Assembly: GCA_023356515.1 (NCBI GenBank)
Contig: JAKQYG010000162.1
Span: 1 to 8,361, forward strand
Direction of reading: 5' to 3'
Source: Trichodesmium sp. MAG_R04
GTDB lineage: Bacteria; Cyanobacteriota; Cyanobacteriia; Cyanobacteriales; Microcoleaceae
Length of the DNA stretch: 8,361 nt
Position numbers and translations under genes: made by a program
Part shown: positions 1-6,202 of the stretch, one piece after another
Layout: every line of letters starts with the position of its first letter
Numbering within the stretch: position 1 is the first letter of the stretch
The notes under the pieces: model-generated
What the model saw: the letters and a program-made list of their open reading frames with translations, nothing else
The model's database searches: none
What the model was told of the DNA's origin: nothing

Positions 1-1
1 T

Positions 2-141
2 GATGGTCAATGTTTTTAGGGATTTATTAACCTATTATCTGAGGAATTTAGTGATAGTATCAACTTTCTTCAGCGTAAATATTAGATATTAATCAACGTC
101 AATTTCATTCTAATGCAGCTATAGATACCCTTCACCGCTAA
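2..141 (+). pseudogene. Possible frameshifted 3' end of an unknown gene
   Basis: Two plus-strand frames give protein-like segments that would join by a frameshift near position 80. Frame 2 reads NLLSEEFSDSINFLQRKY (part of 20-82) and frame 1 reads LDINQRQFHSNAAIDTLHR before a TAA at 139-141. A TAG at 17-19 also interrupts the upstream part. The end overlaps the stop codon of the convergent sodX gene. I do not recognise the family. It may be a decayed gene whose body lies left of the window, or simply noncoding sequence. Confidence 0.22.
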
Positions 142-518
142 GATTTTAACCGTTCAGGAAACTTGCTAGTAACTCTACCAATTATTTGTTGGGAACTCAC
201 AAAACCAAAAGAGCGACTATCACTACTTTCTTCCCTATTTTCTCCCACCAAAAAACAGTCACCTTTTCCATCAACAAAGGAAACCCACTTAATTATTCTC
301 AAATCTTGACGATGAGGGTGTTCAGCCACAACCATATCGCCTATTTCAGGTAAACAGCGGCAGTAGGCCCTCGTATCTACAAGAACCTCCTCCCCAGGTT
401 TAAGTATAGGGAACATGGAAAACCCTGTGACACAAAAGCGTTGACGTAATCTTAACAACCAAAGCAATAACTCTTTATTACCAATTGTTTGTATCAACTT
501 TTTGCCTACCACCTCCAA
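138..518 (-). CDS. sodX: Nickel-type superoxide dismutase maturation protease (SodX)
   Basis: This is a small S26-family (signal-peptidase-like) serine protease that is expected to remove the N-terminal leader of Ni-SOD so that the new N-terminal His can bind nickel. The catalytic Ser lies in TGFSMFP (Ser34) and the general-base Lys in RIIKWV (Lys77). The later S26 box is visible as SSDSR followed by GFV (residues 98-106). A hydrophobic stretch, ELLLWLLRL, sits near the N-terminus. The length, up to 126 residues, suits this short family. No ATG is available: the first in-frame candidate is TTG at 518, but that codon overlaps the GGAGGTGG Shine-Dalgarno-like sequence, so TTG at 497 (119 residues) is an alternative. 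It lies 9 nt downstream of sodN on the same strand, which is the usual partnership for this family and supports the call. Confidence 0.9.
   Translation of the reverse strand: MEVVGKKLIQTIGNKELLLWLLRLRQRFCVTGFSMFPILKPGEEVLVDTRAYCRCLPEIGDMVVAEHPHRQDLRIIKWVSFVDGKGDCFLVGENREESSDSRSFGFVSSQQIIGRVTSKFPERLKS
509..516 (-). promoter_or_regulatory. Shine-Dalgarno-like GGAGGTGG of sodX
   Basis: On the minus strand GGAGGTGG follows the U-run after sodN. It overlaps the upstream TTG (518) and precedes TTG at 497 by about 11 nt. This placement argues that translation may begin at 497 rather than 518, although the spacing is longer than ideal. Confidence 0.4.
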
Positions 519-519
519 T

Positions 520-550
520 AAAAAAAATTAGCTGGCCTTATACCAGGCCA
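520..550 (-). terminator. Hairpin plus U8 run at the sodN/sodX junction (partial terminator or attenuator)
   Basis: In the minus-strand RNA, TGGCCT (550-545) pairs perfectly with AGGCCA (538-533) around a 6-nt loop. Then come GC, the sodN stop TAA and eight consecutive U (527-520). The stem lies inside the last sodN codons. The 5-nt gap between stem and U-run makes it weaker than a textbook terminator, which suits partial read-through into sodX. Confidence 0.45.
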
Positions 551-986
551 CATCGCGCTCCTTAGTAGCCCAGAACATCTTGTGAATTTTTTCCACAGCA
601 TTTAGTAACTCAGTAGCATGCTCTAAACTAACTTCAACTTTACAAGCAGAGCATAACTTAGCAGCCTTCCAAAAAGTATCGTGGAGGTCCGGATACTTTT
701 CTAAATGTACAGGCTTAAAATAGTCAGTCCAAAGAATGAGCAAATCTTCCTTAGTTTTCTGAGCTTGCTCTTCCTTAATTGCAATATAGCGAGAAAGGGT
801 ATTAGCCGTTTTATGATCTCCAGCTTTTGGGTCAAGTTCTAAAATTTTCTTAGTCATAGATAATACTGCTTCAGCGTAAATGCGAGCAGAAGCGGGGTCA
901 TAAACACCGCAAGGGCCATCACAGTGAGCGCTAACCTCTGGTGCTGGGAACCACTTTCTAATCTGAGCAGCAATTGTGTTGAGCAT
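528..986 (-). CDS. sodN: Nickel superoxide dismutase precursor (SodN)
   Basis: The enzyme dismutates superoxide to oxygen and hydrogen peroxide with a mononuclear nickel centre. The protein has 152 residues. A 20-residue leader ends in APEVSA, followed by the nickel hook HCDGPCGVYDP at residues 21-31. After cleavage His21, Cys22 and Cys26 correspond to the family's His1, Cys2 and Cys6 nickel ligands. The rest is mostly helical, as expected for the four-helix-bundle subunit, and ends in FWATKERDVAWYKAS. The start is the ATG at 986. No strong Shine-Dalgarno sequence is seen in front of it; GGGG lies about 20 nt upstream. The neighbouring sodX encodes the leader protease. Ni-SOD in cyanobacteria lowers the need for iron and is common in marine lineages (established knowledge). 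Confidence 0.97.
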   Translation of the reverse strand: MLNTIAAQIRKWFPAPEVSAHCDGPCGVYDPASARIYAEAVLSMTKKILELDPKAGDHKTANTLSRYIAIKEEQAQKTKEDLLILWTDYFKPVHLEKYPDLHDTFWKAAKLCSACKVEVSLEHATELLNAVEKIHKMFWATKERDVAWYKAS

Positions 987-1052
987 AATTTTCTAAGATA
1001 TCCCCATCTATAAAATGGAAAGAGTTACATTGTTATTATTTAATAGTAGTTG

Positions 1053-1058
1053 ATTATA
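1053..1058 (-). promoter_or_regulatory. Candidate -10 box upstream of sodN
   Basis: A perfect TATAAT occurs on the minus strand about 70 nt before the sodN ATG, implying a leader of roughly 60 nt. No good -35 box is found at 16-18 nt spacing, so the site is tentative. Confidence 0.3.
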
Positions 1059-1118
1059 CTGGAAAGTCTTCCCAATAATTCGCAACTATAGTATTTTAAA
1101 TGAAAAGTTTTATATTTT

Positions 1119-1165
1119 CCTCAGCCTAAAGGTACGGAGATTACTACTGGGCCGAATCTTAACAG
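1119..1165 (-). mobile_element. Decayed IS200/IS605-type right end (omegaRNA 3' hairpin remnant)
   Basis: The plus-strand sequence CCTCAGCC-TAAA-GGTACGGAG (1119-1139) matches 16 of 21 positions of the terminal hairpin of the better-preserved element at 7225-7245. All five differences are transitions. CTGTTAA (minus strand, 1165-1159) is also shared upstream. In the minus-strand RNA the stem keeps only four Watson-Crick pairs and two wobbles, so it looks degenerate. No transposase or tnpB is present. The remaining 987-1294 gap shows no gene. Confidence 0.42.
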
Positions 1166-1221
1166 CGGGTTAATAAGTCCTCATGGTTAACTACTTGCAA
1201 ATTATGCGGCATATTCCTAAA

Positions 1222-1258
1222 CTTAAGCTGATAATAAAGTTTGGGCTTCTAGCTTAAG
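1222..1258 (-). terminator. Inverted repeat downstream of the EI24 gene
   Basis: CTTAAGCT (1222-1229) and AGCTTAAG (1251-1258) form an 8-bp perfect stem with a 21-nt loop, 36 nt beyond the stop codon of the membrane-protein gene. There is no long U-run, only TTT. It could end that transcript, or be part of the decayed mobile element next to it. Confidence 0.3.
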
Positions 1259-1294
1259 AGTTTACACCTAACACATAGTATCTAACAACCTCTT

Positions 1295-2143
1295 TCAAAT
1301 GTGATTATTTGGTAGTAAGCCTGGTAGTACGCGATCGCAACAAAATAAAGTCCCAGCTACTACACATACTGGAATAGCTAAAAAATTAACTATAGGAATA
1401 GCAATTAAAGCTTGACAAATCAACCCAAAAGTAGCGCTTGCTGGTAAACTACGATAAATAACTGTTAACTTCTCTCGAAATTTTAATTTTCTTCTTTCTA
1501 AAGGTCCATCAAAAAAGTCAAGACAAACAATAGAAGTTGTTAAAGCTATACCGCCAATAGTTGTTATTAAAGGTCCTCCAGGAAAAAAGTTGAGTAACAA
1601 CATTGGCAAACCTATTATCAACACTAATGTAATTTTTTTTAACTCAAAAAGTATTGCTCGGCAAATATCCCTAATAATAGCTAGTAAACTCAAAGAAGCT
1701 TCAGGCAATGTACCAATTCTCATTTTTTCTAATTGTTCAGAAAGTTGACCATAAAAAGGAGAACCGAGAATAACTCCAAATTGTAATAACAAAAATCCAA
1801 TAATTAACAAAAATATTAGAAATAGAATAATTTTTACTAGCCAACCTAGAGCATTATCCAAATAACTTAAGAAGTTTAACCAAGTTGGTAATTGAGAAAT
1901 AAGACTATCAAACTGCAAATATAAATTATTAAAGATAGTATCTATTAAATTAATTCCAGGTAATAGCAGACTAATATACAGAAGAATACCCAAAACAATA
2001 TTAATTAAAATCGGAACAATTATATAACTGATTAATCTGGGATTTTTAAAAAATATTATTAAAGCTCGAACATGATACGTTGAACCTGCTATTAATTCCC
2101 TAGGCACTTGAAGTATTGACTTTAAACAGGACTTTTTTCTCAT
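1295..2143 (-). CDS. EI24 (CysZ-like) domain integral membrane protein
   Basis: This 282-residue protein is dominated by hydrophobic segments at roughly residues 36-63, 99-127, 160-187, 190-209 and 236-268. The segment GSPFYGQLSEQLEK (127-140), between membrane stretches, and the LDFFDGPLERRKLKF region (208-222) resemble the EI24/CysZ-like family (formerly DUF540). CysZ proteins are linked to sulfate uptake, but no cysteine or sulfate gene is nearby and most cyanobacterial members are uncharacterised, so no substrate is assigned. It sits in the inner membrane by prediction. The start is ATG at 2143, with no clear Shine-Dalgarno sequence in the A/T-rich leader. It follows ilvE on the same strand after 150 nt, so it probably has its own promoter. 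Confidence 0.82.
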   Translation of the reverse strand: MRKKSCLKSILQVPRELIAGSTYHVRALIIFFKNPRLISYIIVPILINIVLGILLYISLLLPGINLIDTIFNNLYLQFDSLISQLPTWLNFLSYLDNALGWLVKIILFLIFLLIIGFLLLQFGVILGSPFYGQLSEQLEKMRIGTLPEASLSLLAIIRDICRAILFELKKITLVLIIGLPMLLLNFFPGGPLITTIGGIALTTSIVCLDFFDGPLERRKLKFREKLTVIYRSLPASATFGLICQALIAIPIVNFLAIPVCVVAGTLFCCDRVLPGLLPNNHI

Positions 2144-2188
2144 TAATTTAAATTCGGCTTTATTTAAATTTTAGTTTAATTTTACAGT

Positions 2189-2218
2189 TATATAATATCG
2201 AGATTAATTATTAAACAA
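2189..2218 (-). promoter_or_regulatory. Candidate sigma70-type promoter of the EI24 gene
   Basis: On the minus strand TTGTTT (2218-2213) is followed after 18 nt by TATATA (2194-2189), about 46 nt before the ATG. The region is very A/T-rich, so chance matches are likely. Confidence 0.25.
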
Positions 2219-2293
2219 GGTCATGTTTTTTCTAATGCTCAAAAAATCTAACAATCCTATTTCATTTGTAATATTTTGTTGTTATTTAGGAAT

Positions 2294-3361
2294 TTAAAGC
2301 TGACAAACCCAACCATAATGTTCAATAGCTTTACCTGTTTTAATATCTTCTAATTTTTGCAAAACTTGAGAAGCATATTTTCGTTGTTCAATGCTTGGTA
2401 AAATCATATCTTTACCTTGATAATTAATAGTAGAAATATGAGCAATTGTAGCAGCGGTACCCATTCCAAAAGCTTCAGAAAGATTTCCAACTTCGTAAGC
2501 TTGTGCCACCTCATCAATAGAGATTAACCTTTCCTCAACCTTAATACCCATATCTCTAAATAAAGTTAATGTACTATCTCTAGTAATTCCTCCTAATATA
2601 GTCCCTGTTAATTGAGGAGTAATAACAACATCATTAATCACAAAAGCCACATTCATTGTGCCACATTCTTCAATATATTTTTTCTCTTTTCCATCCAACC
2701 ATAAAACATTATCATAACCTTGTTGTTTAGCCTCTTTATCTGCTAACAAACTACCAGCATAATTACCCGCACATTTAGCTGCACCAGTGCCACCTTCACA
2801 GGCTCGGACATATTTATTTGTAACAATTAACTTAACCGGTTCGGAATAATAAGCACCTACAGGGGAAGAAATAATAATAAACTTATAACTATTTGCTGGT
2901 TTGAGGCCAACAGATTCATCTGTGGCAAAGTAAATAGGTCGAATATATAATACACTATTTGATTGATCAGGAATCCAATCAGCATCTAGCTTAATTAATT
3001 CTTTTAAACCATCTATAAAAATTTCCTCAGGAATAGATGGCATACATAATCGAAAAGCTGATTCGTTTATTCTTTTATAATTAGCTTGTGGGCGAAACAA
3101 TAAAGGTCTTCCCATAGGACTTCTATAAGCTTTTAAACCTTCAAAAACTGCCTGACCATAATGGAGCGCAGATAGAGAAGGACGAATAGGGATATTACCA
3201 TAAGGAATAATTTTTACTTCTTGCCAGCTATCATTTTCATAGGTAGCAACCAGCATATGATCGCTAAATACTTTACCGAAGGGAGTATTATTGATATCTT
3301 GTTCTTTAATCCGAGACTGGCTAGTTTTTTCTATAGATATTTGAGAATTAACTATTTGCAT
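2294..3361 (-). CDS. ilvE: Branched-chain amino acid aminotransferase
   Basis: This is a cytosolic, PLP-dependent fold-type IV aminotransferase. It carries out the last step of valine, leucine and isoleucine synthesis, moving an amino group from glutamate to the 2-oxo acids. The 355 residues match the longer type (about 350) of the family. Visible marks are the FEGLKAYR segment (73-80), the PLP-lysine region GGTGAAKCAGNYAGSLL with Lys196, the EECGTMN segment (231-237) and TGTILGGITRDS (252-263), which contacts the cofactor phosphate in relatives. The ATG at 3361 has only weak Shine-Dalgarno complementarity. Neighbours are not ilv genes, so it appears to be a lone gene, as is common in cyanobacteria. 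Confidence 0.95.
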   Translation of the reverse strand: MQIVNSQISIEKTSQSRIKEQDINNTPFGKVFSDHMLVATYENDSWQEVKIIPYGNIPIRPSLSALHYGQAVFEGLKAYRSPMGRPLLFRPQANYKRINESAFRLCMPSIPEEIFIDGLKELIKLDADWIPDQSNSVLYIRPIYFATDESVGLKPANSYKFIIISSPVGAYYSEPVKLIVTNKYVRACEGGTGAAKCAGNYAGSLLADKEAKQQGYDNVLWLDGKEKKYIEECGTMNVAFVINDVVITPQLTGTILGGITRDSTLTLFRDMGIKVEERLISIDEVAQAYEVGNLSEAFGMGTAATIAHISTINYQGKDMILPSIEQRKYASQVLQKLEDIKTGKAIEHYGWVCQL

Positions 3362-3449
3362 GATTGTCTTAATTTTAGTAAAAACACTACTTTATATCTT
3401 TTATAATATCATGGCCAGTTAAATACACATAATTAAAAAAAAGTTACTT

Positions 3450-3524
3450 TTCAGGACTTACGCAAAAAATAATATTATGCACTAACTCCACATCATCTGA
3501 GTTCTTTCAAAAAAAAATCCTGAA
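3450..3524. repeat. Possible degenerate MITE with CAGGACTTACGCA end
   Basis: TTCAGGACTT (3450-3459) and AAATCCTGAA (3515-3524) are inverted copies matching at 9 of 10 positions. The left end continues as CAGGACTTACGCA, a sequence I recall as a frequent insertion-sequence or MITE terminus in cyanobacteria. The right end lacks the ACGCA extension, so the 75-bp unit is probably an eroded remnant. Confidence 0.3.
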
Positions 3525-3686
3525 CTTTATTTGATTCTTATTTATTAGCAGTTGCCAGTTATTAAATAATTTACTTTGAATAATTAACAATCAACAGTTA
3601 TTTATATTGCTCATATTAATAGAGGTAAGTTTATGATTATTTTTAGTTAAAAATTTATCAAATATCATATCAAACCCACCTCTACT

Positions 3687-3746
3687 TTAACTACCTAATA
3701 ACAATTTCCTCAAATACGGCAACACATCATATCTCAAAATTATAGA
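3687..3746 (-). pseudogene. Possible C-terminal gene scrap
   Basis: A 19-codon open stretch ending in a TAA reads LRYDVLPYLRKLLLGS at its end. This looks more like a protein C-terminus than random A/T-rich sequence. A stop lies directly upstream in frame and there is no start codon. I do not recognise the family, and coincidence is possible. Confidence 0.15.
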
Positions 3747-3769
3747 TTAATGAAGATAAGTAGTTTAGC

Positions 3770-3797
3770 CTAAGTTTATGGAATTGGTATAACTTAG
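3770..3797 (-). terminator. Hairpin just after the yqaE-like gene
   Basis: CTAAGTT and AACTTAG (3770-3776 and 3791-3797) form a 7-bp perfect stem. It can be extended by two pairs past a bulged base. It starts 7 nt beyond the stop codon at 3804. No U-run follows, so it may act as a 3'-end stabiliser or weak terminator. Confidence 0.35.
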
Positions 3798-3803
3798 TTT
3801 CAC

Positions 3804-3968
3804 TTAATAATCATGCTTGGCAATTACCCAAATAGCATGAATAATTCCAGGAAAAAATCCTAAAAAAGTTAGGAGAAGATTAATCCAAAAAGCACCACCT
3901 AGACCAACAGTTAAAAAAACCCCTAAAGGTGGCAAAAAAATAGCAGCTATAATTCTCAGTATAGTCAT
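3804..3968 (-). CDS. Pmp3/YqaE family small membrane protein
   Basis: This 54-residue protein starts MTILRIIAAIFLPPLGVFL and ends IHAIWVIAKHDY. It has two hydrophobic helices (about residues 4-24 and 28-50) joined by a short GLGG turn, with the family's PPLGVFL motif in the first helix and FPGIIHA(I/L)W in the second. These are the marks of Pmp3/YqaE (UPF0057) proteins, very small integral membrane proteins tied to membrane potential and to salt or cold stress in other organisms; the exact activity is unknown. The minus-strand leader carries AGAAGGG 8 nt before the ATG at 3968, a good ribosome site. It stands alone between speE and ilvE. Confidence 0.9.
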   Translation of the reverse strand: MTILRIIAAIFLPPLGVFLTVGLGGAFWINLLLTFLGFFPGIIHAIWVIAKHDY

Positions 3969-3987
3969 TTAAGTTACCCTTCTAATT

Positions 3988-3993
3988 ATTATA
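3988..3993 (-). promoter_or_regulatory. Candidate -10 box of the yqaE-like gene
   Basis: TATAAT on the minus strand lies about 20 nt before the ATG, implying a very short leader that still includes the AGAAGGG ribosome site. No convincing -35 box is present. Confidence 0.3.
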
Positions 3994-4091
3994 AATTTTA
4001 TTGGAGTATATGGCAGTAGCCACAAAGAGCAGGAATTATGGGATGACTAAACCTTATGAATTTTGGTTTTATCTAAACCGTATTGGCCTAT

Positions 4092-4135
4092 AGAAGGAAA
4101 TATTATATAGTCAACCTTATGTCCTTGCTCCTTCT
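4092..4135 (-). terminator. Inverted repeat downstream of speE
   Basis: AGAAGGA (4092-4098) and TCCTTCT (4129-4135) are perfect 7-bp inverted repeats with a 30-nt loop, about 10 nt past the speE stop. The flanking TATA adds a few pairs with a one-base bulge. There is no U-run and the loop is long, so a role in ending the speE transcript is only possible. Confidence 0.25.
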
Positions 4136-4144
4136 TATATAACT

Positions 4145-5089
4145 TCAGGAGTTAGTAGAACCTTTACCGAAAAATTTTGGAGGTTCTGCTAGGGTATAAA
4201 TTTGTGTTTCAGTAGCGATCGCTTCTCGCAGATATTTAGGTACTTGCAACATTCCTAATAAAGTAGTTCCATCCAACATGCGGAACCCGCCAATAGTTTT
4301 TTCTTTGAGAAGTTTATTAACCTTTTCTGGTTCAGGGCGACTATTAATCATTTTCCTAGAGCCTAGTGTAAAACCCCAAGATCGCCCATAAGTGGGAACA
4401 TGACTACTATAAGATTGAACATAAGGAAATACAGCTTTCATTGTATTAACAATACGAACATGAAGTTTCATTTCTCCAGGGGAAACTGGACCAGCCTGCA
4501 CAACAAAAAATCCCTCTGGGGTAAGTACCCGCAGAATTTTTTCAAAATAATCCTTTGTAAACAATTGAAATGATGGTCCCTCTTCAATAGGATCAGAAAG
4601 GTCAGAGATAATGACATCCCAACTCTCACCAGAAACATCCAAAAATTCTAAAGCATCGCCAATGACCAACTGAAGGCGGGGGTCATCAAAAGCATTAGTA
4701 TGCATCTCAGGCAAATATTGACGACAAGCTTCTACTACTTCTCCATCAATATCAACCATGGCCACTTTTTCCACACTTTTCCAACGCAGAACTTCCCGAA
4801 TAGTGGCTCCCTCACCACCACCAAGAACAAGAACTTTGCGAGGGAACTTATGATAAATCATCGCAGGATGTACCAGGGGTTCATGGTATAAAAATTCATC
4901 CCCTGTAGAAGATTGCCATTTGCCATCGAGAACCAGTGCCTTACCATAAATACCTGTTTCTACAATGTACATTTCTTGATAGGCAGTTTTTTTGTAGGCA
5001 AGTACCTCAGTAACGCCATGAAGATAAATATCCCAAGGTGTAATATACTCGCTTACCCACAAATTAGTAGCTACTTTACTACTTGCCAT
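4145..5089 (-). CDS. speE: Polyamine aminopropyltransferase (spermidine synthase family; acceptor uncertain)
   Basis: The enzyme transfers an aminopropyl group from decarboxylated S-adenosylmethionine to an amine. An N-terminal beta domain (about 1-80) carries TAYQE and DEFLYHE. A Rossmann domain follows with GGGEGATIREV (90-100), acidic MVDIDGE (111-117), GDALEFL (144-150) and the catalytic ISDLSDP with Asp163 and Asp166. Classical putrescine enzymes usually read GGGDGG in the nucleotide loop. Here GGGEGAT together with the VEKVAMVDIDGE and NAFDDPR segments resembles, from memory, the Thermus triamine/agmatine aminopropyltransferase and plant ACL5 thermospermine synthase, so putrescine should not be assumed. 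The 314 residues are slightly longer than the usual 280-300. The start is ATG at 5089 with GAGGAG 8 nt upstream, a strong ribosome site. No speD is nearby. Confidence 0.92.
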   Translation of the reverse strand: MASSKVATNLWVSEYITPWDIYLHGVTEVLAYKKTAYQEMYIVETGIYGKALVLDGKWQSSTGDEFLYHEPLVHPAMIYHKFPRKVLVLGGGEGATIREVLRWKSVEKVAMVDIDGEVVEACRQYLPEMHTNAFDDPRLQLVIGDALEFLDVSGESWDVIISDLSDPIEEGPSFQLFTKDYFEKILRVLTPEGFFVVQAGPVSPGEMKLHVRIVNTMKAVFPYVQSYSSHVPTYGRSWGFTLGSRKMINSRPEPEKVNKLLKEKTIGGFRMLDGTTLLGMLQVPKYLREAIATETQIYTLAEPPKFFGKGSTNS

Positions 5090-5151
5090 AAGTTATACTC
5101 CTCAATAAGATATCTATAAAGACTAAGCCAATTTTTAGTAGATTAACACTT

Positions 5152-5529
5152 GGTAGGGTTTTTAAGGGCTATGGTATTTATGAAGCTTTAGATGCTGCTG
5201 GTTATAGTAGTAATAAACAGCTTAATCCTTGGTATTTCCCTAGTATAGGAGAATATACTACTCTCTTAGAATCAGAGGGTTTTTTATTGACTTTTGCAAC
5301 TTTATTAGAAAGACCAACTAAACTTGAAGATGGAGAATATGGTCTGCGTAATTGGATTAAAATGTTTGCGACTTGTTTTTTTAAAGAGATTCCTGAAAAA
5401 AAGCAAAATATTATTATTGATGATATCCAAAATAGATTGCGCCCCCATCTATTTTATCAAGGCAAATGGATAGCTGATTACAAAAGAATTAGAATTATGG
5501 CTTTTAAAGAAGGTAAGCAGAATAAATAA
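5152..5529 (+). pseudogene. 5'-truncated class I SAM-dependent methyltransferase
   Basis: An open frame of about 126 codons encodes only the C-terminal half of a small-molecule methyltransferase. It runs from GYGIYEALDAAGY through NPWYFPSIGEYTTLLESEGF, RPTKLEDGEYGLRNW and RPHLFYQGKWIADYKRIRI to TAA at 5527-5529. Intact relatives are about 250 residues long. The N-terminal half with the SAM-binding glycine motif is missing: upstream lies the speE leader instead. The first plausible internal start is a TTG at 5287, without a ribosome site, and would encode only 80 residues. I therefore treat it as a pseudogene left by a deletion or rearrangement close to the divergent speE start. No internal stop has accumulated, which suggests fairly recent loss. 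Identification rests on remembered family C-termini. Confidence 0.7.
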
Positions 5530-5742
5530 TGACTGAATTATTTAAGTTATTAGGGAATAAGCTTCGAGCGAAGAAGTATTAATTGCGCTTTTGGAAAACA
5601 AATTGTTAAAAATATTGCTCTTAACTTACCTATTACTTAATAACTGAAGTTTTGAGTAAAGTCTTACATTATTTTTAGGAATTTAGGAATTGGTGTTATG
5701 CTTCATTTAACCTATAGGGTTTGTCAGGGAAATACTAAAGTT
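5530..5742. other. Gap with no recognised feature
   Basis: This A/T-rich spacer lies between the methyltransferase remnant and the small minus-strand ORF. I see no long reading frame, convincing hairpin or known repeat in it. Confidence 0.5.
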
Positions 5743-5907
5743 CTAGGTTGTAGAAATTAACTTAACCAATAATAGGGAAAAGAAAACAATAACAATAACT
5801 ATACCTAACCAATCTAAAGCAATAGATAATCTAAGTTTTGTTCTTCTTATTTCGACTATCAATCCATTGCTTGGCAAGTCTAACTGCCTCTTTTCGAGAG
5901 GAAGCAT
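5743..5907 (-). CDS. Possible small single-pass membrane protein overlapping the upstream gene
   Basis: A 54-codon frame starts with ATG at 5907, inside the 78-codon gene and shifted by one base. It could also start with TTG at 5862 (39 residues). It ends with TAG at 5743-5745. The translation has a basic stretch (VEIRRTKLRLS) followed by one very hydrophobic helix (WLGIVIVIVFFSLLLVKLI) and a short polar end. That is the pattern expected of a positive-inside membrane anchor. The overlap could couple its translation to the gene in front. A T-rich strand easily gives hydrophobic peptides by chance, and no ribosome site is obvious, so this is only a candidate. Confidence 0.28.
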   Translation of the reverse strand: MLPLEKRQLDLPSNGLIVEIRRTKLRLSIALDWLGIVIVIVFFSLLLVKLISTT

Positions 5908-6067
5908 AAGGTACTGCTACAACACAACCTAATTTATAATTAGCCCAAGCTGCATAAGTAGGATATCCATTCATTTCACCTTGGTCAATTTCAACCTTCC
6001 AACCTTTATATTTAAAGGTAAGCATAATATGAGGAAAATCAGGTTCAATCATTATAGTGTGACTCAA
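5831..6067 (-). CDS. Small hypothetical protein, conserved-looking
   Basis: This 78-codon frame gives a soluble, compact protein. One or two beta-strand-like stretches (IMLTFKYKGWKVEIDQ, AAWANYKLGCVVAVPY) are followed by a basic amphipathic helix (SRKEAVRLAKQWIDSR) and a lysine-rich tail. I do not recognise a named family, but the composition and strand-strand-helix layout look like a real small protein. The track from 6067 begins with TTG. An ATG at 6052 (73 residues) is at least as likely, and neither has a strong ribosome site. It follows the glycosyltransferase on the same strand after 165 nt, and its 3' end overlaps the small membrane ORF. No function is proposed. Confidence 0.65.
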   Translation of the reverse strand: MSHTIMIEPDFPHIMLTFKYKGWKVEIDQGEMNGYPTYAAWANYKLGCVVAVPYASSRKEAVRLAKQWIDSRNKKNKT

Positions 6068-6202
6068 TTAATTATAGTTATCTCAAAATACTTCCAAATG
6101 TAAAAATTGGAAATTCTGATATTTTTTAGTCTATATGAAATATTCAATAATTAGAATAAGGAAAAATTTTAGCAAGAACCTTAATATTTTTTTGCTTGTT
6201 CT

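Larger units (their letters stand above)
3362..3803. other. 442-bp gene-poor gap between ilvE and yqaE-like gene
   Basis: This stretch is very A/T-rich. It holds the ilvE leader (A/T-rich, TATAAA-like boxes near 3385-3405), a possible small repeat element at 3450-3524, degenerate CAGTT-type short repeats near 3547-3600, a short C-terminus-like reading frame at 3687-3746 and a hairpin at 3770-3797. No complete gene is evident. Confidence 0.6.

Noticed and set aside
3221..3406. Plus-strand frame of 61 codons over the ilvE start
   Set aside because: It is antisense to the conserved ilvE coding region and its leader, with no ribosome site and no protein-like motif.
3711..3721. CAAATACGGCA shared with 7730-7740
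   Set aside because: Several exact 11-base matches are expected by chance in a window of this size, and the flanks do not align.
4010..4093. 27-codon plus-strand ORF with GGAG in front
   Set aside because: The GGAG is only 3 nt from the ATG, the peptide has no recognisable feature and the segment lies in the yqaE promoter region.
4700..5119. Two plus-strand frames within speE
   Set aside because: Both are opposite the conserved catalytic part or start of speE and look like by-products of its codon pattern.
5287..5529. Independent 80-residue gene from TTG 5287
   Set aside because: The same frame is open and clearly homologous-looking upstream to about 5152, so this is the tail of a truncated methyltransferase rather than a separate gene.
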